Assembly: GCA_030629105.1 (NCBI GenBank)
Contig: DAOVPS010000116.1
Coordinates: forward strand, 1 to 10,401
Direction of reading: 5' to 3'
Length of the DNA: 10,401 bases
Origin: JABLTI01 sp030629105
GTDB taxonomy: Archaea; Asgardarchaeota; Heimdallarchaeia; JABLTI01
The notes beneath the pieces are model-generated. The model did not search any database, was not told where the DNA came from, and worked only from the letters and a program-made list of their open reading frames with translations. A program made the position numbers and the translations under genes. This document shows, in pieces, positions 5,910 to 10,401 of the stretch; position 1 is the first letter of the stretch; every line of letters begins with the position of its first letter.

Positions 5910-6206
5910 ATGGATTATCAGGTTCTTTCCACTATTCTAGGTGATTCTATTCAAGTGAAAATAGTTGAGTTCTTCATCATAAATAATACAGGGATGTATC
6001 AATTAACAGAAATTGCACGTATTTTAGGCATATCACATTCTCGAGTTCATGACCTGATTGATTCATTAGTAAAGATGCGAATTATACTGGAAACACGTTC
6101 GAAACGAAATCGATTGTTTGAATTAAACAAAGATCATCCGATTACTAAACAGCTGAGTGAACTATACAAGATAACGAGAGCCTATATAGTAGCAAGTCAG
6201 TATTAA
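5910..6206 (+). CDS. Small winged-helix DNA-binding protein
   Basis: A 98-residue protein with the layout of a single winged-helix domain. A leading helix (14-24, IQVKIVEFFII) precedes the HTH at about 31-52 (LTEIARILGISHSRVHDLID), followed by a wing (about 57-72, RIILETRSKRNRLFELN) and a C-terminal helix that may dimerise. This resembles archaeal MarR/ArsR/TrmB-type regulators without a ligand-binding domain, so it is likely a transcription factor; its target is unknown. No Cys pair for metal or redox sensing is present. The GGTG SD at 5898 supports the ATG. An AT dyad in the promoter could be its own operator. The next gene in the same direction, a TPR protein, starts 54 bases downstream and may share its transcript. 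Confidence 0.85.
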   Translation: MDYQVLSTILGDSIQVKIVEFFIINNTGMYQLTEIARILGISHSRVHDLIDSLVKMRIILETRSKRNRLFELNKDHPITKQLSELYKITRAYIVASQY

Positions 6207-6260
6207 GATAAAATTGATAATTAGCATATTCTTATGTTTGTTTGAGTGATTAGATTGAGT

Positions 6261-6998
6261 ATGGAAGATAGAGAAAAACGCAACTTTCTTATGGAGTTAA
6301 CAACTGATGCCCAATCCTTAATGTATCAAGGGAAGAAGGAAGAAGCACTAGAGTGTTATGATAAAATATTAGTCAAATACCCTGATGATACAACTGTAAT
6401 CTATGGAAAAGGCATGATTTATTTTGAATTCGATGATTTAGAAGAAGCAATTACTTGTTTTAATAAAGCAATTGAGATTTATCCTGAGGATGTTGATTCA
6501 TTATATGCGAAAGGTGCCATCTTAAGCTCGATAGGTCAAAATGACGAAGCAATTGAGCTATTTGATACAGTGTTAAAACATGATACAAAATTTGTAATTG
6601 CGTGGCTGGCAAAAGGATATGCATTATTGAATATAAACAAATCAAAAAAAGCACTGCAATGTTTTGTAGAAGTAGAGAAACTTGGAAGAAAAGAAATAGC
6701 ATTTAGTGGAAAAGGACATGCATTAAGGAAATTAAATGAGCTGGAAAAATCTGAAAAATCTTATCAAGAAGCAATTGTAATTGATCCATATGATCCTGAG
6801 GCTTTATTTGGTCTAGGGATAATCGCTTATAAGAATGAGAAACTCAAACTCGCAACTAAATTTCTTTATCGAAGTGTTATACAAGATGATGATAATTTAG
6901 AAGCTTGGGAAACACTAGCTGAAATATATAAGAAAACAAAAGATGCTGAGAAAGAAAAAGCAGCTTTAGCGAAAATCTCTGAATTGAAAGAAAAATGA
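6261..6998 (+). CDS. TPR-repeat protein (about six to seven repeats)
   Basis: A 245-residue protein made almost entirely of tetratricopeptide repeats: about 12-44 (LMYQGKKEEALECYDKILVK), 46-78 (YGKGMIYFEFDDLEEAITCF), 80-112 (YAKGAILSSIGQNDEAIELF), 114-146, 147-179 (GKGHALRKLNELEKSEKSYQ), 181-213 (FGLGIIAYKNEKLKLATKFL) and a final partial repeat. It is soluble, with no signal peptide. Such solenoids bind peptides or proteins; no catalytic domain is present, so an adaptor role is inferred, partner unknown. A GTG at 6246 would extend it by five residues, but GAGTGAT (6244-6250) looks like a variant SD sitting 10 bases before the ATG at 6261, which I prefer. It lies directly downstream of the winged-helix gene. 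Confidence 0.85.
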   Translation: MEDREKRNFLMELTTDAQSLMYQGKKEEALECYDKILVKYPDDTTVIYGKGMIYFEFDDLEEAITCFNKAIEIYPEDVDSLYAKGAILSSIGQNDEAIELFDTVLKHDTKFVIAWLAKGYALLNINKSKKALQCFVEVEKLGRKEIAFSGKGHALRKLNELEKSEKSYQEAIVIDPYDPEALFGLGIIAYKNEKLKLATKFLYRSVIQDDDNLEAWETLAEIYKKTKDAEKEKAALAKISELKEK

Positions 6999-7026
6999 AT
7001 TCTAGATAATAAAATCCTCGATAAAA

Positions 7027-7047
7027 TTTTTTCTCAAACGTCTTTTT
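7027..7047 (+). terminator. Double T-stretch after the second TPR gene
   Basis: TTTTTT (7027-7032) and TTTTT (7043-7047) lie 29 bases past the stop codon. Archaeal RNA polymerase can terminate at T tracts without a hairpin, so this may end the winged-helix/TPR transcript. Confidence 0.35.
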
Positions 7048-7080
7048 CAACATGCTCACAAAACTTATCTTTTACTAAAA

Positions 7081-7093
7081 CAATTTTAAATTG
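7081..7093. promoter_or_regulatory. TATA box of pyrH within a 13-bp palindrome
   Basis: CAATTTTAAATTG is a perfect dyad around a central T. It contains TTTTAAAT, a TATA element about 38 bases before the pyrH ATG, almost the same geometry as at 2104-2119. It implies a leader of roughly 12 bases. Confidence 0.45.
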
Positions 7094-7124
7094 GAAATTA
7101 CTTTCCAAGGAAAAAAAGACAAAT

Positions 7125-7814
7125 ATGTTTGTAGTAAAAATTGGTGGATCAATATTATTTGATGAAGAGAACCAAATTAATGATAAACTGATTTCAAAAT
7201 ATGCAAAAACCATTCGAAATGTAATAAATGATACTGAGAAAAAATGTGCGATAATAGTTGGTGGAGGGAACCTAGCAAGAAAATATATAACTATAGCTAG
7301 AAAGTATGGAGCTTCCGAAGAGACTAGTGATATTATTGGAATAGAATCTGCTAAATTAAATGCTCGATTACTAATCTCTGCATTAGGCGATAGTGCTTAT
7401 CCTAATCCCCCAAATAACCTAGAGGAATTTCAGGAATTTTTCAATCAAACCAAGAAGATTATTGTTTGTGGAGGATTCAAACCAGGTCAGTCCACAAATG
7501 CTGTTGCAGCATCGATAGCTGAAACAACGAATGCTGAGAAACTGATTAATCTCACAGATGTTGAAGGTGTTTATTCAGATGATCCTGGAAAAAATCCGGA
7601 AGCGAAATTACTTGACAAAATTACAATTGCTGAGCTAGAAACAATGATGTCAAAACATCAAATCAAAGCTGGTTATTACCCTCTATTCGATCCCACAGCT
7701 ATTCAAATAGTCAAACGTTCTAAAATTCCATTACAATTCGCAAGTGGTCACAATCCAGAAAACTTGGCTAAAATTATTTCTGGAGCAAAGATTGGAACAA
7801 CTGTAATCTTCTGA
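7125..7814 (+). CDS. pyrH: UMP kinase, archaeal type
   Basis: This enzyme converts UMP to UDP with ATP, the step feeding UTP and CTP synthesis, in the cytosol. The 229-residue length is typical of archaeal UMP kinases in the amino acid kinase family. Motifs in order: the phosphate-binding KIGGS at 5-9; IIVGGGNLARKYI at 43-55; the archaeal-type GIESAKLNARLL at 72-83; a second glycine-rich loop VCGGFKPGQSTNAVAA at 114-129 contacting UMP; LTDVEGVYSDDPGKNPEAK at 143-161 for ATP and Mg; and a C-terminal GTTVI strand. Isopentenyl phosphate kinase is a relative but has a different substrate loop and a catalytic His after the first glycine motif, which is absent here. It has its own palindromic TATA element. 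The downstream nuclease-like gene may be read through from it. Confidence 0.93.
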   Translation: MFVVKIGGSILFDEENQINDKLISKYAKTIRNVINDTEKKCAIIVGGGNLARKYITIARKYGASEETSDIIGIESAKLNARLLISALGDSAYPNPPNNLEEFQEFFNQTKKIIVCGGFKPGQSTNAVAASIAETTNAEKLINLTDVEGVYSDDPGKNPEAKLLDKITIAELETMMSKHQIKAGYYPLFDPTAIQIVKRSKIPLQFASGHNPENLAKIISGAKIGTTVIF

Positions 7815-7820
7815 TTACAA

Positions 7821-7876
7821 ATATCTCCTTCAATTACTACAGTATGCTCATTTTCCTTGGAGAAATAATTGAAGGA
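7821..7876 (+). promoter_or_regulatory. Leader inverted repeat that could mask the ribosome binding site of the nuclease gene
   Basis: TCCTTCAATTA (7826-7836) is the exact reverse complement of TAATTGAAGGA (7866-7876), whose GAAGGA is the likely SD for the ATG at 7886. The same left arm (ATATCTCC, 7821-7828) can instead pair with GGAGAAAT (7859-7866) with one mismatch, leaving the SD free. Two mutually exclusive pairings of one strand are the layout of a translational switch. A DNA operator or chance are alternatives. Confidence 0.4.
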
Positions 7877-7885
7877 TGTTAAACT

Positions 7886-9421
7886 ATGAATGTTGTACAA
7901 CAAAATGAACTAGGTGAAAACCCCGATCAAGAAGAAAAAGAACAGAAAGCTAATGAAGAAGAAATTAATGAAGAAGATGAAGGACCAGGCAAATTTGATA
8001 AAGAAGAATATATCTACCAGAAACTTGTCAAGAAAAGAAATCATACATATTCGTGTATAGCAAATGTGTTGAAGAATTATAATCATAAACACGTTCTTAA
8101 TGCTTTTATTCCTGAAAGAGAAAAACTTGCTATGAGATTGGCTACAATTCTCATGACGAAAGATGGTCTCTCTGCAAGTGATTTCAGCAATTTATCCATA
8201 TCATCAACCTCTAAAAGTCAAGAATCAAAAACAACAAATGAGATCATAAGTTTATCAGCTATTAATTTCTTAATTAATCAAGTCCATTCTCTATCTGCTG
8301 AAGACGCTGGTGAAATGGAATTTTCAGATGATGCTAAGAAACACCTTACAGAGCTTGCAATAGAATGGGCTCAACTTCGAGATCAAGCCTTTATGTTCTC
8401 TAATGGTATGATTAAACTTGAGTATGAATTACATGATGAATTTCATTTCATTGAAACCGAATTGTATCATGAAACTGAAAGAAAATTGAAGAGCATAGGA
8501 ATAGATCAAAAAACTGGAACAAGTACGAAATTAAAGGAAAAGAGAGATCAACGTCGTAAAATGACCGACAGAACCATTACTGAACTAGTTGATATGGTGA
8601 AATCCTGGCATAGCGAAATAGCATTTCTGCGTAGGATCACTGAATTCTATGCCTCTATGAGACAACTAAATGAGGAGGAAATTAATGCCTTATCAATTCT
8701 TTTTGAAAACTTTGGACCTTTAATGGCATTAAAAGATCTGAAGAATCCTTTCAAAGAAATAAAAATAAAGCATATAGAAGAATTACAGGGAAAAAGAGAA
8801 AGTTTGGGTCCAACAGAAGAAATGAGATTATTACTATACGAAACAATCATGACTTTCCAACTTGGAAAAGAAGATGTTCCGTACTTCCTCTGCAGAATAA
8901 TTACTAAGAAAGACGAAGAATATCTTCAAATTCCTATAATTTCTTTACTCCTGTTCTCAAGATTCTGCAATTCATACGGTGAAACAACAAGAAGCAAAAA
9001 GGCTCATGATCTAGAACTAATTGTTTCAGAGATATCTGAATTAGCTGGCTGGATAGTTGTAGATCAAAATATCGAAATTTTGAGTGAAGGCGATACTGTG
9101 ACTGAGATTGATTTAATCATTCGCAGAAATAAAACAGATATAATAGTTGAAGTAAAAGATTTGGCTCTCTGGAGAGGATGGTACTTTGACCGGGAAAGCC
9201 TCATCAAAAGATATGAGATTTTCGCAATTGCTGCAAAGAAGCTAAGAGAAAGAAGATTACTACTAAAAACCACAAATGCTAAACTTCTGATAGTCACTGC
9301 GTTAAACGAACGATGGAAAAAAGTGGATGGAATACCAATAGTACCACTTAAATCATTAAATAAATACCTCAAGAAGCTTAAAAGACTAGAAAGTAAAAGA
9401 TCAAAACCCAAGAGAAGATAA
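7886..9421 (+). CDS. Large helical protein with C-terminal PD-(D/E)XK nuclease-like domain
   Basis: A 511-residue protein, family not recognised. Residues 1-50 are very acidic (Glu/Asp/Asn-rich) and probably disordered. About 50-370 is predominantly helical with coiled-coil-like stretches, for example ETERKLKSIGIDQKTGTSTK and DRTITELVDMVKSWHSEIAF. The C-terminal domain (about 385-490) carries the nuclease signature D409 in TEIDLIIRR, then E422-x-K424 in IIVEVKDLALW, preceded by a helix that could give the extra Glu. This is the metal-binding pattern of restriction-endonuclease-like folds (Hjc, RecB-family and type IV enzymes). The tail is strongly basic (KRLESKRSKPKRR), suiting nucleic acid binding. 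A role in DNA repair, recombination or defence is possible; no methylase or helicase partner is nearby. The ATG at 7886 follows GAAGGATG by 7 bases. Confidence 0.8.
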   Translation: MNVVQQNELGENPDQEEKEQKANEEEINEEDEGPGKFDKEEYIYQKLVKKRNHTYSCIANVLKNYNHKHVLNAFIPEREKLAMRLATILMTKDGLSASDFSNLSISSTSKSQESKTTNEIISLSAINFLINQVHSLSAEDAGEMEFSDDAKKHLTELAIEWAQLRDQAFMFSNGMIKLEYELHDEFHFIETELYHETERKLKSIGIDQKTGTSTKLKEKRDQRRKMTDRTITELVDMVKSWHSEIAFLRRITEFYASMRQLNEEEINALSILFENFGPLMALKDLKNPFKEIKIKHIEELQGKRESLGPTEEMRLLLYETIMTFQLGKEDVPYFLCRIITKKDEEYLQIPIISLLLFSRFCNSYGETTRSKKAHDLELIVSEISELAGWIVVDQNIEILSEGDTVTEIDLIIRRNKTDIIVEVKDLALWRGWYFDRESLIKRYEIFAIAAKKLRERRLLLKTTNAKLLIVTALNERWKKVDGIPIVPLKSLNKYLKKLKRLESKRSKPKRR

Positions 9422-9441
9422 TCTCTTCTCATTCTTTTTCC
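9412..9441. terminator. Hairpin terminator between convergent genes
   Basis: GAGAAGA (9412-9418) pairs perfectly with TCTTCTC (9424-9430) around a TAATC loop, followed by ATTCTTTTT on the plus strand. The stem overlaps the stop codon of the nuclease-like gene. It may also act in reverse for the convergent membrane-protein gene. Confidence 0.6.
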
Positions 9442-9455
9442 AAAGCAGTTATCAG

Positions 9456-10205
9456 TTAATTAAGGGATTCTTTTTCTTCAGCTCTTATTTGTTTCAAAGT
9501 TTTTATTTCAATAATACTGTCTTCATCTTCGTCAGGTAAAGGTTGCAAATTATCAAATCGTCTTAGCATATCAAAATAGACTATTATTTGCAGAATAACC
9601 GCAATATAAGAAAACAAGTGCATAAAGATCAATGCAACACTTTCTGTGTAGTTAATATTTGCAAGATTTAAGATATTGCTGAGTGGATAAACCAAGGCAA
9701 AAAAACCGAAGAGATAGGGGAGTGGACCTCTGCCATAACCAATGCCTGCCCTATTATGCAATTGATTTTGGAACACATCAAAAGTAATGAAAGTAATAAT
9801 TATTAGTAATGTGGTAGACAAATCGAAAATCTGTATAAGATTATCCAAAAATTCTTGAGTAATTCCACTTGCTAGCTCAGTGATTCGGAAGAAAATGTAT
9901 GCTATTTTTATCCCAACTTGAATAACCAATAGAGTTGCAGCTATGACCCCAAACTTAGTAAACCGCAGATAATAAAATCCCAATAATATCATTCCTACAG
10001 CTAAAATCACAATGAATGTTAAGTATATGGAATTTGTAACTATTTTTTCTGTGGCTTCAAAAGTAGCTGGAGGGTTGCCACCAAAAGTAGTGTGAATAAT
10101 TATGAATCTAACTAAAGTCCAAGCAGTATCAATTACCAATAAAGCAATGAGCATCCTTGTTCCAAGCTTTGAGAGATATTTAGCATATCGATAACTTATT
10201 CCCAT
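9456..10205 (-). CDS. Six-helix integral membrane protein of unknown function
   Basis: A 249-residue protein, family not recognised. Six hydrophobic segments are visible: about 18-38 (MLIALLVIDTAWTLVRFIII), 57-80 (NSIYLTFIVILAVGMILLGF), 85-106 (FGVIAATLLVIQVGIKIAYI), 127-146 (LSTTLLIIITFITFDVF), 163-182 (PYLFGFFALVYPLSNILNLA) and 190-213 (VALIFMHLFSYIAVILQIIV). Few charged residues lie inside the helices (K100 in the third), and no transporter or enzyme motif stands out. The C-terminal 35 residues are hydrophilic and acidic (PLPDEDEDSIIEIKTLKQIR) and probably cytoplasmic, since positive residues (RRF, RFTK) flank that side. No cleavable signal peptide is evident. ATG at 10205 is preferred; a TTG at 10220 would add five residues. 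It converges on the nuclease-like gene. Confidence 0.8.
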   Translation of the reverse strand: MGISYRYAKYLSKLGTRMLIALLVIDTAWTLVRFIIIHTTFGGNPPATFEATEKIVTNSIYLTFIVILAVGMILLGFYYLRFTKFGVIAATLLVIQVGIKIAYIFFRITELASGITQEFLDNLIQIFDLSTTLLIIITFITFDVFQNQLHNRAGIGYGRGPLPYLFGFFALVYPLSNILNLANINYTESVALIFMHLFSYIAVILQIIVYFDMLRRFDNLQPLPDEDEDSIIEIKTLKQIRAEEKESLN

Positions 10206-10248
10206 GAAATTATCCGCCAAATCAATTTGATATTAATAATGCTACTTT

Positions 10249-10290
10249 ACAAATTATTTCAATAAAGTTCTTTGTATTAAAATAATTTGT
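10249..10290. repeat. Long imperfect inverted repeat upstream of the membrane-protein gene
   Basis: ACAAATTATTT (10249-10259) and AAATAATTTGT (10280-10290) are exact reverse complements. The 20-base spacer continues the symmetry in part (AATA with TATT, AAG with CTT). The whole could fold into one long hairpin or bind a dimeric protein. It lies 44 bases before the membrane-protein start. Confidence 0.5.
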
Positions 10291-10347
10291 TCATATTCTA
10301 GTTTCTGTTATTAGCACAGCCAAAGAGCAAAAATGACTCAAAAAAAC

Positions 10348-10378
10348 GTAATTACTCACGAAATTAGTAATTACTCAC
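10348..10378. repeat. Direct repeat GTAATTACTCAC, two copies 19 bases apart
   Basis: Identical 12-mers at 10348-10359 and 10367-10378 each contain the palindrome GTAATTAC. They stand just upstream of a TATA element at 10388-10398, the position expected for an activator or regulator site. The 19-base period puts the two copies slightly less than two helical turns apart, roughly on the same DNA face. Confidence 0.5.
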
Positions 10379-10387
10379 ATAAATAGA

Positions 10388-10398
10388 TATATTTAAAA
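10388..10398 (+). promoter_or_regulatory. TATA box for a gene beyond the right edge
   Basis: TATATTTAAAA, preceded by AAATAGA, is a strong archaeal TATA element with no open frame after it inside the window. It probably drives a plus-strand gene starting just outside, divergent from the membrane-protein gene. Confidence 0.45.
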
Positions 10399-10401
10399 CG
10401 T

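Noticed and set aside
7125..7814. Isopentenyl phosphate kinase as the identity of the kinase
   Set aside because: Length and the GIESAKLNARLL and GGFKPGQSTNA motifs fit archaeal UMP kinase, and the catalytic His of isopentenyl phosphate kinase is absent.
9064..9432. Minus-strand open frame of 122 codons
   Set aside because: It is antisense to the nuclease-signature domain, whose D...E-x-K residues show that the plus strand is coding.
10348..10378. Start of a CRISPR array
   Set aside because: There are only two 12-base copies with a 7-base gap, too short for CRISPR repeats and spacers.

Overview
The window reads as AT-rich archaeal chromosome. The evidence is archaeal-type ribosomal proteins uS12 (147 aa) and uS7, an archaeal-type UMP kinase (229 aa), a helix-turn-helix/phosphoribosyltransferase fusion of the archaeal GfcR/PyrE-like kind, TATA-box promoters, and T-stretch or hairpin terminators. 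A cysteine/histidine-rich LIM/RING-like zinc protein and a very long Lys/Ala/Pro-rich tail on uS7 would suit a member of the Asgard archaea. That placement is an inference from gene style, not something a marker here proves.

Layout, left to right. The minus strand carries the regulator-like phosphoribosyltransferase, cut by the left edge and with no ordinary start codon. Divergent from it is a class V aminotransferase-fold PLP enzyme, followed by a TPR protein whose TATA box sits inside a perfect 16-bp palindrome. Two minus-strand genes follow: a small unrecognised protein and a putative zinc-finger protein. The zinc-finger gene shares a symmetric TATA region with the divergent rpsL-rpsG pair, which ends in a GC hairpin terminator. 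A small winged-helix regulator, an all-TPR protein, pyrH (UMP kinase) and a 511-aa protein with a C-terminal PD-(D/E)XK nuclease signature then run on the plus strand. A six-helix membrane protein on the minus strand converges on the nuclease gene across a hairpin terminator. The right edge holds a long inverted repeat, a 12-bp direct repeat and a TATA box that probably serves a gene beyond the window.

Two genes touch pyrimidine or nucleotide metabolism: pyrH, and possibly the phosphoribosyltransferase if it acts as a nucleobase-related sensor. rpsL-rpsG are translational core genes, apparently detached from the RNA polymerase and elongation-factor genes that often flank them in archaea. No CRISPR array, tRNA, rRNA, transposase or phage gene was seen, and no gene-free stretch exceeds about 300 bases. 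The best leads are the missing start codon of the phosphoribosyltransferase, the uS7 extension, the zinc protein divergent from rpsL, the hairpin that could mask the ribosome binding site of the nuclease gene, and the recurrence of palindromes centred on promoter TATA boxes. I found no convincing evidence of a complete new multi-gene system.
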